Positions 52,728 to 61,284 of a stretch of DNA of 64,000 nucleotides are shown one piece after another (within the stretch, counting starts at the first letter, position 1; every line of letters begins with the position of its first letter). The position numbers and the translations under genes are program-made. The notes under the pieces are model-generated. The model searched no databases. It was given only the letters and a program-made list of their open reading frames with translations, and was not told the DNA's origin. The stretch covers positions 7,006,001 to 7,070,000 of the forward strand of contig NZ_CP120210.1 in NCBI RefSeq assembly GCF_029369745.1. Direction: 5' to 3'. The stretch is from Amycolatopsis sp. QT-25 (lineage in GTDB: Bacteria; Actinomycetota; Actinomycetes; Mycobacteriales; Pseudonocardiaceae).

Positions 52728-53824
52728 GAGGTGGTCACCACCCGCATCCCGGCGGCGAGGCCGGTGCCGGTGATTTCGACGCGGCCGCCAGAGAACAATC
52801 CGGTCTTCACCGCGACGAGGCGCCGATTGCCGCCTTCGTCGACCTCGACGGCGTATCCCCCTTCGGCGAGCGCGAGCAGCGCCCCGACGGGAACCGCCAG
52901 CACTCCACTGTGGAGTTCCTTGGTGAACCGCACCGAGACGGGTGTCGAATCGAGCGACCCCGCCGCGGCCGGATCGTCCAGCTTGATCTTCACCTTGATC
53001 TTCGGCTTGCCGTCGTCCTGTCCACCGGAATCCTTGCCGGTCTCCGCGACCTTGCCGACTTCGGTGATCACGCCGGTCGTGCGCTTGCCGCCGGTGATGT
53101 CGATCCCGACCTTGTCCCCTTCCTTCGCGATGGCCTGCTTGGCGGCGTCGAGCTCGACCTCGACGACGCGTTCGGTACCGGTGTACTTCAAGAGCTCGCC
53201 GCCCGCGGGGCCGCCGAGCTGCGCGGTGACCTGCGAGACCCGGATCTCCCCGGGGGCCAGGGCGGCGTCGCCCTGGCCGAAGGCGCCGGTCTGCTCGACA
53301 CCCAGCGACTTCTGCCATTTCCCGATCGCGGCGGCGGTGGCCGAGGTGAACTTCTTGTCCGGGGTACCGAACCCGCCGAAACCGAGCGCCTTCAGGTTCT
53401 CTTCCAGCTGCTTGACGTCCGGGCCGTCCGCGGCCCCGTCCGCGAGGTCGCGGAAGAACGGCAACGTGCCGTGGAACAACGGCACCGGTCTGGCGTCGAC
53501 GCCGTACACGGCCTTGCCGCGGGTGAGCACCGCGCCGGTGTCCGGCAGGGACGTGATGGTGCCCTGTTTCCGGCCGGTGAGGGAGCTTTCCGCGCCGTAA
53601 CCCAGAGTCCCGTCCGCCTCTTCTTCCTCCTGCAGATCGGTCCTTTCCACCTTCGCGGTTTCGACCGGCGGCGGTGCCTGCCCGACCTGCTGGGCCTCGG
53701 AGGTGACCCTGGTCAGCACGACCACGGACATCGTCCCCGCCACGACGACGAGCACCGCCGCGACGACGAACCAGCGCGCCCGGCGCGAACGCCGTGCGCC
53801 GCCGGGTCCTTCGTGTTCGCTCAT
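52724..53824 (-). CDS. Periplasmic adaptor with peptidoglycan-binding-like domain
   Basis: A 366-residue membrane-fusion-like protein. A basic start is followed by one helix (WFVVAAVLVVVAGTMSVVVL, about 18-37). The N-terminal external part contains a peptidoglycan-binding_1 block, DGPDVKQLEENLKALGF to TSATAAAIGKWQKSLG (about 130-170). Later come HlyD-type beta segments, PVSVRFTKELHSGVLAVPVGALLALAEGGYAVEV. This pairing is typical of Gram-positive MacA analogues. Coupled by ATGA to the ATPase and to the upstream lipoprotein. Confidence 0.88.
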   Translation of the reverse strand: MSEHEGPGGARRSRRARWFVVAAVLVVVAGTMSVVVLTRVTSEAQQVGQAPPPVETAKVERTDLQEEEEADGTLGYGAESSLTGRKQGTITSLPDTGAVLTRGKAVYGVDARPVPLFHGTLPFFRDLADGAADGPDVKQLEENLKALGFGGFGTPDKKFTSATAAAIGKWQKSLGVEQTGAFGQGDAALAPGEIRVSQVTAQLGGPAGGELLKYTGTERVVEVELDAAKQAIAKEGDKVGIDITGGKRTTGVITEVGKVAETGKDSGGQDDGKPKIKVKIKLDDPAAAGSLDSTPVSVRFTKELHSGVLAVPVGALLALAEGGYAVEVDEGGNRRLVAVKTGLFSGGRVEITGTGLAAGMRVVTTS

Positions 53825-54366
53825 TTCGCCGGGGCCGCCCTCATGGTCATGCCGAGACCGCAGGCCTTCGCCGCTTCTTCGAACTTCTTGGAATCGGCCA
53901 TGTCCATCGCGATGGCGCCCTTGCCGCCGGGATCGGGATCCGGGAAGTCGATACCGTGCTCGCGCATGCACTTCGCTTCCGTGCGCATCTTGTCGAGCTG
54001 TTCCGGCGTGGGCGGCTTGATCTCGCCACCGTTCGGCAGCAGCTTCCGGCACGCGTCGCTCGCGGCCTTCATCTTGTCCCCGTCGAGCCTGCTCTTGTCC
54101 GCCTCGATGGTGATGCCGCCCCGCTCGCCGCCGCCGGTCTTGGGGTCCGGCATGTCGATGCCGTGCTCGCGCATGCACTTCGCGAAGTCGCGCATCCTGT
54201 CCTCGTCGGACACGTTGTCGGCCTGTTTGCCGTCACCGGCGGCGCCGGAAGCCGGCGGTGACGAGATCGAGGCGACCTTGTCGCCGTCGTCCCCACCACC
54301 GCCGCAGCCGCCCACCAGCGCGAGGACCGTTCCGGCGATCAGTGCCGCCATCGGTCGTTTCCGCAT
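53821..54366 (-). CDS. Lipoprotein with duplicated CMREHGI motif
   Basis: A 181-residue predicted lipoprotein. Lipobox LVGGC (Cys21), then a Gly/Ser/Asp-rich linker. The body contains two copies of a motif, FAKCMREHGIDMPDP (about 61-75) and EAKCMREHGIDFPDP (about 129-143), each followed by a further Cys (SDACRKLL, AKACGLGM). The motif is well known to me from actinomycete proteins next to MacAB-like genes, but its function is not. It is the first gene of the efflux operon (ATGA overlap) and may bind substrate or peptide. The duplication is internal. Confidence 0.82.
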   Translation of the reverse strand: MRKRPMAALIAGTVLALVGGCGGGGDDGDKVASISSPPASGAAGDGKQADNVSDEDRMRDFAKCMREHGIDMPDPKTGGGERGGITIEADKSRLDGDKMKAASDACRKLLPNGGEIKPPTPEQLDKMRTEAKCMREHGIDFPDPDPGGKGAIAMDMADSKKFEEAAKACGLGMTMRAAPAK

Positions 54367-54425
54367 CGCTGCTCCTTCGGTCGTCTTGGCACATCGATTT
54401 CTACGGAGCGGGCGATTCCGGCGCG

Positions 54426-54454
54426 GTAAGCGAAGTCGCTTATCCCGCGCTTAC
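54426..54454. promoter_or_regulatory. Response-regulator binding half-sites
   Basis: The 29-bp segment contains TAAGCG-AAGT-CGCTTA (54427-54442), a perfect 6-bp inverted repeat, followed by GCGCTTAC (54447-54454). CGCTTA occurs at 54437 and 54448, an 11-bp direct repeat, as expected for OmpR-type regulators. It lies between the efflux operon and the divergent two-component genes. Confidence 0.65.
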
Positions 54455-54478
54455 CCCCATCCGGGGCAGACTGGCCAG

Positions 54479-55138
54479 GTGAGAGTGCTGGTGGTGGAAG
54501 ACGAGCGGCTCCTGGCGGACACGATCGCCGAGGGCCTGCGACGGTTCTCCATGGCCGTCGACGTCTGCTACGACGGCGCGCAGGCCCTGGACCGGGTGGG
54601 GGTGCACGGCTACGACGTCGTCGTGCTAGACCGGGATCTCCCCGTCGTGCACGGCGACGAGGTCTGTGCGGCGGTGCTGAGGACCGGCGGCGAGGCGCGG
54701 GTCCTGATGCTGACCGCGGCGGCCGACGTCGACGACCGGGTCGCCGGGCTCGGCCTCGGCGCCGACGACTACCTGACGAAACCGTTCGCGTTCGCCGAAC
54801 TCGTCGCGCGGGTGCGGGCGCTGTCACGGCGCGCGCGGCCGGCGTTGCCGCCGGTGCTGGAACGCGGTGGTGTCGTGCTCGATCTGCCGCGTCACCAGGC
54901 GTCCCGCGACGGCCGGTTCCTTCCGCTGTCGCCCAAGGAGTTCGCGGTGCTGGAGGTGCTCATGCGCGCCGAAGGGACCGTGGTCAGCGCGGAGGAACTG
55001 CTGGAGAAGGCGTGGGACGAACACGCCGACCCGTTCACGAACGCCGTCCGGGTGGCGATGATGACGTTGCGGCGCAAGCTCGGTGAACCGCCGCTGATCG
55101 AGACGGTGCCCGGCGCCGGTTACCGGTTCGGATCGTGA
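54479..55138 (+). CDS. OmpR-family response regulator
   Basis: A 219-residue two-domain regulator. The receiver has acidic residues VVEDE (5-9), phospho-acceptor Asp51 in VVLDRDLP, Thr in MLTAA and Lys in LTKPFAFAEL. The winged-helix ends with LRRKLGEPPLIETVPGAGYRFGS. GTG at 54479 is the first start consistent with the receiver fold; upstream in-frame sequence belongs to the opposite gene. It is coupled to the kinase by a GTGA overlap and likely controls the divergent efflux operon. Confidence 0.92.
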   Translation: MRVLVVEDERLLADTIAEGLRRFSMAVDVCYDGAQALDRVGVHGYDVVVLDRDLPVVHGDEVCAAVLRTGGEARVLMLTAAADVDDRVAGLGLGADDYLTKPFAFAELVARVRALSRRARPALPPVLERGGVVLDLPRHQASRDGRFLPLSPKEFAVLEVLMRAEGTVVSAEELLEKAWDEHADPFTNAVRVAMMTLRRKLGEPPLIETVPGAGYRFGS

Positions 55139-56292
55139 AACCGCTCCGGCTCTCCGTCCGCACCAAGCTGACGGCGCTCTACGGCGGGGCGTTCCTGCTC
55201 GTCGGGCTCGCGTTGCTGGTCGTCAACTACCTGCTGGTGAGCTCGACGCTGCCGGATACGGCGGCGTTCGCGAGCAACGCCGCGGGGATCGCGGTCCAGC
55301 GCGCGTCTCCCTTCGACACGACGACCATCCTGCCCGCGAAGCGCGCCCAGGCCACGCAACTGGTCGCGACCTCGCTCACCGAGTACCGCTCGGACGTCCT
55401 GGCGACGCTGCTGTGGCAATCGCTGGTCGCGCTGGCGATCGCCGGCGCGCTCGCGGTGCTGCTCGGCTGGCTGATGGCGAGCCGCGTGCTGCGGCCGCTG
55501 CACCAGATCACTTCCACCGCGCGGAAACTCGAGGTCGAGAACCTCGACCGGCGTATCGATCTCGACGGCCCCGACGACGAACTCAAGGAACTCGCCGACA
55601 CCTTCGACGGCATGCTCGACCGGCTCGCCGTGTCGTTCGACAGCCAGAAGCGTTTCGTCGCCAACGCTTCCCACGAACTGCGGACCCCGCTCGCGGTGCA
55701 GCGCACGCTGGTGGAGGTGGCGATGGCCGATCCCGACGTGAGCCCCGACCTCCGGAAAATCGGCGAGCACCTGATCTACACCAACGAACGCAGCGAACGG
55801 ATGATCGAGGGTCTGCTCGTCCTCGCCCGCAGTGACCGCGGCCTGGCGGCGCGCGGCCCCGTCCGGCTGGACGAGGTCGCGACGACGGTGATCCGCTCGG
55901 TGGCGGCCATGGCCGAGGAAGCGGGGGTCACCGTAGAGTCGCGGCTGCGGCCGCGGACGGTGTCCGGCGATCCCGTGCTGCTGGAGCGGCTGGTCACGAA
56001 CCTCGTGCACAACGCGATCACCTACAACCGCGAGGGCGGCTGGGTCCACGTCGACATCGGCGGCGCCCCGGCGCTCGTGGTGCGCAACACCGGCCCACAG
56101 GTGCCGTTGGACGCCGTCCCCGCCCTGTTCGAGCCGTTCCGGCGGCTTTCGGGCGACCGGACCGGCGACTCCCGCAACGCGGGGCTCGGGCTGTCGATCG
56201 TCCGGTCCATCGCGCAGGCGCACGGCGGGACCGCGGGCGCGGAACCGGGCGGACGCGGCGGCGGACTGGTCGTCCGCGTGCGGCTTCCGTAG
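55135..56292 (+). CDS. Sensor histidine kinase
   Basis: A 385-residue membrane kinase. TM1 is about 17-36, TM2 about 93-115, with a 55-residue external sensor between. HAMP from 116, dimerisation and phosphotransfer with His180 in ANASHELRTPLAVQ, N-box LVHNAITYNREGG, G-box GLGLSIVRSIAQAHGG. It is similar to CutS-like kinases of actinomycetes. The small sensor suggests membrane or cell-wall signals. Partner: the regulator just upstream. Confidence 0.92.
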   Translation: MKPLRLSVRTKLTALYGGAFLLVGLALLVVNYLLVSSTLPDTAAFASNAAGIAVQRASPFDTTTILPAKRAQATQLVATSLTEYRSDVLATLLWQSLVALAIAGALAVLLGWLMASRVLRPLHQITSTARKLEVENLDRRIDLDGPDDELKELADTFDGMLDRLAVSFDSQKRFVANASHELRTPLAVQRTLVEVAMADPDVSPDLRKIGEHLIYTNERSERMIEGLLVLARSDRGLAARGPVRLDEVATTVIRSVAAMAEEAGVTVESRLRPRTVSGDPVLLERLVTNLVHNAITYNREGGWVHVDIGGAPALVVRNTGPQVPLDAVPALFEPFRRLSGDRTGDSRNAGLGLSIVRSIAQAHGGTAGAEPGGRGGGLVVRVRLP

Positions 56293-56482
56293 ATTCCCCC
56301 GATCGTGACTGTGCGTGTCCAGCGCGTCACGCGGCGAGCGGCGGGGCGCTGGTACAGAATGCACTTGCCGTCATGAAGAAGATGGTGGACAGGGCACGAG
56401 ACCTCGGCGCGCCTCACACGTCAAGGCGACGCGCCGTTTTACCATGGACACCCACAAAGGTGAAGAAGTCGGGGAGGCGAGA

Positions 56483-57328
56483 ATGCGAGCGCTACGGGTG
56501 GTCGGGCTGCACGAGGACGGTAAGTCCATCGTGTGTGAAGACCCGGCGAGCCGCACGCGTTTCCTGCTCCCCGCGGATGAGAGGCTGCGAGCGGCGGCGA
56601 GGGGTGACATCACCCGTCTCGGCCAGATCGAGATCGAGTCGGAGAGCCAAATGCGGCCACGCGAGATCCAGGCGCGAATCCGGGCCGGTGAGTCCGTGGA
56701 GCAGGTCGCGAGCAGCGCCGGCGTCACCGTGCAGCGCGTCGAGCGGTTCGCGTACCCGGTCCTGCTCGAACGATCCCGCACCGCCGAACTGGCCCAGCGG
56801 GCGCATCCGGTCCGCGAGGACGGGCCCGACGTGCAGACGCTCGGCGAGGTCGTGGCGCACTCCTTCGGACAGCGCGGGCACGACTACAGCCAGGCGACCT
56901 GGGACTCCTGGCGAGGCGACGACGGCAAGTGGGTCGTCGTGCTGAGCTGGAAGGCGGGCCGGTCGGACAACCGCGCGCACTGGTCGTTCTCGCCCGGTGC
57001 GCACGGCGGCACCGTGCAGGCCCTCGACGAGAACGCCGAAGTCCTGCTCAACCCCAACGCCTACCGCGCCCCGCGCACGGTCCGGGCGCTGGACCCCGGC
57101 AGGGAAGCGGTCGTCCAGCCCACTCTCGACTCGGCACCCGACGAGCCGGTCGCGAAGGTGATCGACGCGCCGATCACGGAACCCGAAGAAGACGTCGAGC
57201 CACCACTTCCGGCTGACGAGCCGGAGGAAGTGGCGGAGTCCGCTCCACGGGCGAAGGGGAAGAGAAGCCACCCCATCGTCCCATCCTGGGAAGACGTCCT
57301 ATTGGGCGTCCGCTCCCAACGAGGTTGA
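56483..57328 (+). CDS. sepH: Septation protein SepH
   Basis: A 281-residue cell-division protein. The DUF3071 domain covers residues 1-165: MRALRVVGLHEDGKSIVCEDP, then a HTH-like REIQARIRAGESVEQVASSAGVTVQRVERFAYPV and WDSWRGDDGKWVVVLSWK. The tail is acidic and proline-rich, ending in SHPIVPSWEDVLLGVR, which matches the conserved SepH C-terminal motif. In Streptomyces and mycobacteria SepH binds FtsZ and promotes its assembly. ATG 56483 follows GGGGAGG. Confidence 0.93.
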   Translation: MRALRVVGLHEDGKSIVCEDPASRTRFLLPADERLRAAARGDITRLGQIEIESESQMRPREIQARIRAGESVEQVASSAGVTVQRVERFAYPVLLERSRTAELAQRAHPVREDGPDVQTLGEVVAHSFGQRGHDYSQATWDSWRGDDGKWVVVLSWKAGRSDNRAHWSFSPGAHGGTVQALDENAEVLLNPNAYRAPRTVRALDPGREAVVQPTLDSAPDEPVAKVIDAPITEPEEDVEPPLPADEPEEVAESAPRAKGKRSHPIVPSWEDVLLGVRSQRG

Positions 57329-57331
57329 ATT

Positions 57332-57373
57332 CGCACGTGATGGCCCCTTCCGGTGGAGGGGCCATCACGTGCG
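57332..57373. terminator. 16-bp stem terminator after sepH
   Basis: Arms CGCACGTGATGGCCCC (57332-57347) and 57358-57373, loop 10 nt, between convergent sepH and the DUF2537 gene. It has no T-run. Its arm resembles other intergenic hairpins in the window. Confidence 0.8.
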
Positions 57374-57428
57374 TCCGGGTACCTGCGCGCTCGAGGCCGC
57401 CTGAGGGGAATCGGCCAGGGAGCCCACC

Positions 57429-58031
57429 CTAGAAGACGACGATCAGCACGCCGATCCACGCGATCACGATTCCCGCGGCCGCCCCGAAGGACGCCCACCG
57501 CACGATCGGCACCCGGCGCGCGAGCCACAGCGACGGCGTGATCCCGGCGGTGACGACGACGGACGCCAGCAGCGTGAGCCAGCCGTTGGTCTCCCGCGCG
57601 AGGGTGTTCGCCAGCGCCAGCATCGCCACGACGACCACGGCCGCGACGAACGCGGAGACGGTCAGCCCGGTCAGCCACGGCGTCGGTTCCCCGGCGGGAT
57701 CCGGCGTGCCGAAAAGCCGCCGCGCGAGTTCGTTGCGGGGCGCGGGGGCGGGCGGGTCCACGATCACGCCGTCGCCGGAGACGGGGTCGACGTAGCGCAC
57801 CGAGGTGCCCATCGTGGCGGCGACCCGCTGGGCGAGCTGGCGGCCCCGCTGGGAGACCACGGAAGCGGCCTCCGCGCCGGCGGAGCCGACGGCGGACGCG
57901 ACACGGGCCCATTCGTGCAACGCCTGCGCGAGGTCCGAACCGAGGGCGAGTGAATGCGGGTCCACCTCGTGCGCGCTGTCGCCGCCTCGCCCGGCCAGCA
58001 CCGCACGTCCCTCACGGATCCGCAATTCCAT
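57429..58031 (-). CDS. DUF2537 membrane protein
   Basis: A 200-residue protein. N-terminal half: soluble, ELRIREGRAVLAGRGG to SVRYVDPVSGDGVIVDPP. C-terminal half: three helices at about 116-138, 147-165 and 175-198 (WLTGLTVSAFVAAVVVVAML, etc.). The DUF2537 assignment is from memory of the family next to sepH in mycobacteria. ATG 58031 follows GAGGAG. Coupled position with the RNA methyltransferase gene upstream (28 bp). Function unknown. Confidence 0.8.
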   Translation of the reverse strand: MELRIREGRAVLAGRGGDSAHEVDPHSLALGSDLAQALHEWARVASAVGSAGAEAASVVSQRGRQLAQRVAATMGTSVRYVDPVSGDGVIVDPPAPAPRNELARRLFGTPDPAGEPTPWLTGLTVSAFVAAVVVVAMLALANTLARETNGWLTLLASVVVTAGITPSLWLARRVPIVRWASFGAAAGIVIAWIGVLIVVF

Positions 58032-58059
58032 GGGTTCTCCTCGTGATCGGGTCGAGTGC

Positions 58060-58875
58060 TCACGATAGCGGTGGACGCGTCTCGTAGAACGCGATCGCGC
58101 CCGCCGTGGCGACATTCAGCGAATCGACGCCTTCGGGCATCGGGATCCGCACCGCGACGTCGGCGGCGGCGATGGCCTCCTCGGTCAAGCCGGGGCCCTC
58201 CGCGCCCAGCATCAGCGCCACCTTCTCCGGTGCCTGGTCGCGCAACCGGCGCAGCGAAACGGAATCCGCACGAGGAGTGAGGGCGGCGATACGGAAACCG
58301 CGCTCCCGAAGCAGTTCCAGGTCGCCCGGCCAAGACCCGAAGGCCGCGAACGGCACGCGCAGGACGTGCCCCATCGAAACGCGGACGCTGCGCCGGTACA
58401 GCGGGTCCGAGCAACCGGCGCCGAGAAGGACGCCGTCGACGCCGAGCGCGGCCGCGTTGCGGAACAGCGCACCGAGGTTCTCGTGGTCACCGACGCCTTC
58501 GAGGATGGCGAGCACTCGTGCGCCGTCGATGACGCCTTCGACCGTCGGCGGCGGGACCGGCCGGTCCGCGACGGCCAATATCCCGCGATTCAGGTGGAAA
58601 CCGACCACGTCGGCCATCGTCTCGGCCGACGTCACGTAGCCGGGGACGTCGACTTGGTCCAGGTGCTCGCCCAAGTCCCGGAAGCGCCGGTCCACGCCGA
58701 GCAGGGCGCGGACCGGATAGCGGGAGTTCAGCAGGCGTTCGACCACGACGGTGCCTTCGGCGATCACGAAGCCCCGCCCACCCGGCCGGTCCGGTCGACG
58801 ATCGGCGGTGGACAGGTCGCGGAAGTCGTCGAGCCGCGGGTCGCCGGAATCGTCGACGGTGATCAGTTGAGCCAC
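58060..58875 (-). CDS. SpoU/TrmH-type RNA 2'-O-methyltransferase
   Basis: A 271-residue SPOUT enzyme. The N-terminal RNA-binding domain covers about 1-110. The knot motifs are EGVGDHENLGALFRNAAALGVDGVLLG (motif 1), LMLGAEGPGLTEE (motif 2) and RIPMPEGVDSLNVATAGAIAFYE (motif 3). All catalytic and SAM-binding residues are intact. It likely methylates rRNA or tRNA ribose; the target base is not assignable. Confidence 0.92.
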   Translation of the reverse strand: MAQLITVDDSGDPRLDDFRDLSTADRRPDRPGGRGFVIAEGTVVVERLLNSRYPVRALLGVDRRFRDLGEHLDQVDVPGYVTSAETMADVVGFHLNRGILAVADRPVPPPTVEGVIDGARVLAILEGVGDHENLGALFRNAAALGVDGVLLGAGCSDPLYRRSVRVSMGHVLRVPFAAFGSWPGDLELLRERGFRIAALTPRADSVSLRRLRDQAPEKVALMLGAEGPGLTEEAIAAADVAVRIPMPEGVDSLNVATAGAIAFYETRPPLS

Positions 58876-59092
58876 CCGGAGAGTGTGTCATCGCACCCAC
58901 CGCGCGCCGTTTGCGTCCGATCGTCGGCGGGTAGGTGCTGCGAACGGACGTATTTTGCTGTCAGTTAACCCCTAGTGACGGAGAGCACCAGTTTGGCCGC
59001 TAGCGAGGCGACAGCGAGGCGTGAAACCGTTGGGCCGCCTGGCAGTCCCGCCTGGATCCCGCGGAGCGTGGCCAATGAGGAGTTCGACGAAC

Positions 59093-60592
59093 ATGGGTAA
59101 GAAGCTTTCGGCGGACCCCTGCGAACCGCAGGATCGCGGACGTTATCGCCGGAAGGTCCAGCGCTGTCTCGACACCTTGGCCAGAATGCTCACCGATGGC
59201 AGTTTTTCCTTCCCCCGCAAGAATATCGGGCTCGAAGTGGAACTCAACCTGGTGGACGCGGAGCTGCGCCCGTCGATGACGAACACGACGGTGCTCGAGG
59301 CGCTGAACGACCCGTCGTTCACCACCGAACTCGGTCAGCACAACCTGGAGCTCAACGTGCCGCCGCGGCCGCTGGCCGGCGAGTCCGCGCTGCAACTGGA
59401 GGACGACCTCCACGCGTATCTGGGCGCCGCCTCGCGCAAGGCCGAGGAATCCGGCGCCTCGCTGGCGATGATCGGCATCCTCCCGACGCTGCGGCACGAG
59501 CATTTCGATCAGAAGTGGCTCACCAACAACGCGCGGTATTCGCTGCTCAACGACCGGATCTTCGCCGCGCGCGGTGAGCGCACCGTGCTCTCGATGGAGG
59601 GGGCGCCGCTGCCCGGCAGGCAGCCCGAGCGGCTGCGCAGTTACTCGGAATCGATCCTCCCCGAGGCCGCCTGCACCTCCGTCCAGCTGCATCTGCAGGT
59701 GGCGCCGGAGGAGTTCGCGGCGCACTGGAACGCGGCACAGGCACTGGCGGGCGTCCAGATCGCGGTGGGCGCGAATTCGCCGTTCCTGCTCGGCAAGGCG
59801 CTCTGGCACGAGACGCGGATCCCACTGTTCCTGCAGGCCACGGACACCCGGCCAGAGGAGCTGAAGAACCAGGGCGTGCGGCCGAGGGTGTGGTTCGGCG
59901 AGCGGTGGATCACCTCGATCTTCGACCTGTTCGAGGAGAACGTCCGGTACTTCCCCGGCCTGCTGCCCGAGACCGACCGCGAGGATCCGATCGAGGCGCT
60001 CGACTCCGGGCAGGCCCCGAAACTCACCGAACTGCGGATGCACAACGGCACCGTCTGGCGCTGGAACCGGCCGGTCTACGACGTCGTCGACGGCCTGCCG
60101 CATCTGCGGGTGGAGAACCGCGTGCTGCCCGCGGGCCCGACCGTCGTCGACATGGTCGCCAACGCCGCCTTCTTCTACGGCGCGCAACGGGCCCTCGCCG
60201 AGGCCGACCGTCCAGTGTGGACACAGATGTCGTTCCAGGCGGCCGAGGAGAACATGTACGCGGGGGCGCGCCGGGGTTTCGACGCGCAGCTCTACTGGCC
60301 GGGTATCGGCTGGATCCCGCCGGACGAGCTGGTGCTGCGGGTCCTGTTGCCGCTGGCGCACGAGGGACTACGCCGATCGGATGTTTCGGACCAGGCGAGA
60401 GAGCGTTATCTGGGCATCATCGAGCAGCGCTGCCTCACCCGGCGGACCGGCGCGGCGTGGCAGCGGGAGTACGTCCTGCGCGCGGAGGAGCGCGGCGCCG
60501 AGCGGGAAACCGCGCTGAACCGGATGTTGGGCCGGTACCTGGAGCTGTCGGCCACCGAGACGCCGGTGCACACCTGGTCGCTGGAGGCTTAG
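59093..60592 (+). CDS. Glutamate-cysteine ligase (GCS2) family protein
   Basis: A 499-residue ATP-dependent carboxylate-amine ligase-like protein. Blocks: GLEVELNLVD (about 45-54), TELGQHNLELNVPPRPLAG (about 82-100), TSVQLHLQV and LRVENRVLPAGPTVVDMVAN. These are glutamate/ATP site elements of GCS2 proteins. The enzyme is longer than YbdK-type GCS2. Organisms of this type make mycothiol and ergothioneine, not glutathione, so gamma-glutamylcysteine for ergothioneine or another peptide ligation is possible but unproven. ATG 59093 has GAGGAG 10 bp upstream. Confidence 0.87.
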   Translation: MGKKLSADPCEPQDRGRYRRKVQRCLDTLARMLTDGSFSFPRKNIGLEVELNLVDAELRPSMTNTTVLEALNDPSFTTELGQHNLELNVPPRPLAGESALQLEDDLHAYLGAASRKAEESGASLAMIGILPTLRHEHFDQKWLTNNARYSLLNDRIFAARGERTVLSMEGAPLPGRQPERLRSYSESILPEAACTSVQLHLQVAPEEFAAHWNAAQALAGVQIAVGANSPFLLGKALWHETRIPLFLQATDTRPEELKNQGVRPRVWFGERWITSIFDLFEENVRYFPGLLPETDREDPIEALDSGQAPKLTELRMHNGTVWRWNRPVYDVVDGLPHLRVENRVLPAGPTVVDMVANAAFFYGAQRALAEADRPVWTQMSFQAAEENMYAGARRGFDAQLYWPGIGWIPPDELVLRVLLPLAHEGLRRSDVSDQARERYLGIIEQRCLTRRTGAAWQREYVLRAEERGAERETALNRMLGRYLELSATETPVHTWSLEA

Positions 60593-60616
60593 AGTCATCT
60601 CCCAGGGAGGTGGCTC

Positions 60617-61201
60617 GTGCCCAAGATCATCGGCCGGTCGCTGGAGGAGCACCGGCGCGAGGTCCGCAGCAGGGTGTTCGACGTCCTGCGCGGGCAGCTG
60701 TACGAGCGCGGCTTCGACGCGATCACGCTCGCGGGTGTCGCCGCCGAAGCGGGCCTCGGCCGGACGGCGATGTACAACCACTTCCCGGACAAGGAAAGCC
60801 TGCTGGTCGCCTTCGTCGAGGATGAGGCGACGCGGTACGTCGAACGGTTGAAGGCGGCCGTCGCGACGGCCAACACCCCGGTCGCGAAGCTTGCGACGTT
60901 CGTCCGCCTGCAACTACGGGTGCTGGCCGAGTACCACCTGCCGCCGGGGACGGCGCTCGCGTCGGCGCTGGCGCCCGCCGCGTACCGGCGGATCAGCGCG
61001 CACGCCGATCCCATCACCGGCCAGCTTCGCGAGATCCTCGCCGAGGGCGTCCCGGAAGAGGACCCCGACGTGCTGATCCCGATGATCACCGCCGCGCTCG
61101 GCAGCCGCCAGGTCGTCGACGTGCCTCCCGAACGGCTGGACGACGCGATCGAGGGAGCGGTCCGGTTCGTGCTCAGAGCGGTCGGGATGACGGAGGACTG
61201 A
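60617..61201 (+). CDS. TetR/AcrR regulator
   Basis: A 194-residue TetR protein. HTH: REVRSRVFDVLRGQLYERGFDAITLAGVAAEAGLGRTAMYNHFPDKESLL at about 14-63. GTG 60617 is fixed by GGGAGG seven bases upstream. It is 24 bp from the GCS2 stop and 83 bp before the heme oxygenase start, so it may belong to either transcription unit. Ligand unknown. Confidence 0.86.
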   Translation: MPKIIGRSLEEHRREVRSRVFDVLRGQLYERGFDAITLAGVAAEAGLGRTAMYNHFPDKESLLVAFVEDEATRYVERLKAAVATANTPVAKLATFVRLQLRVLAEYHLPPGTALASALAPAAYRRISAHADPITGQLREILAEGVPEEDPDVLIPMITAALGSRQVVDVPPERLDDAIEGAVRFVLRAVGMTED

Positions 61202-61207
61202 GGAAAA

Positions 61208-61221
61208 TTAGGGTAGCCTAA
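61208..61221. promoter_or_regulatory. IdeR/DtxR iron-box candidate before heme oxygenase
   Basis: TTAGGGTAGCCTAAC (61208-61222), of which TTAGG-GTAGC-CTAA is palindromic. It matches 13 of 19 positions of the consensus iron box TTAGGTTAGGCTAACCTAA when centred. It lies 60-75 bp before the heme oxygenase ATG, the expected position for iron-dependent repression of a heme-iron acquisition gene. Confidence 0.6.
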
Positions 61222-61284
61222 CTCGTAGTTGTGCCTTACGCTCTTTCTGACAGCATGTCAGATCGATGCTTGGAGGCTCTGTCC

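Noticed and set aside
52910..55138. A 742-codon fusion of the adaptor region to the response regulator
   Set aside because: The upstream half reads antisense to the efflux genes; the true regulator starts at GTG 54479 with a proper receiver domain.
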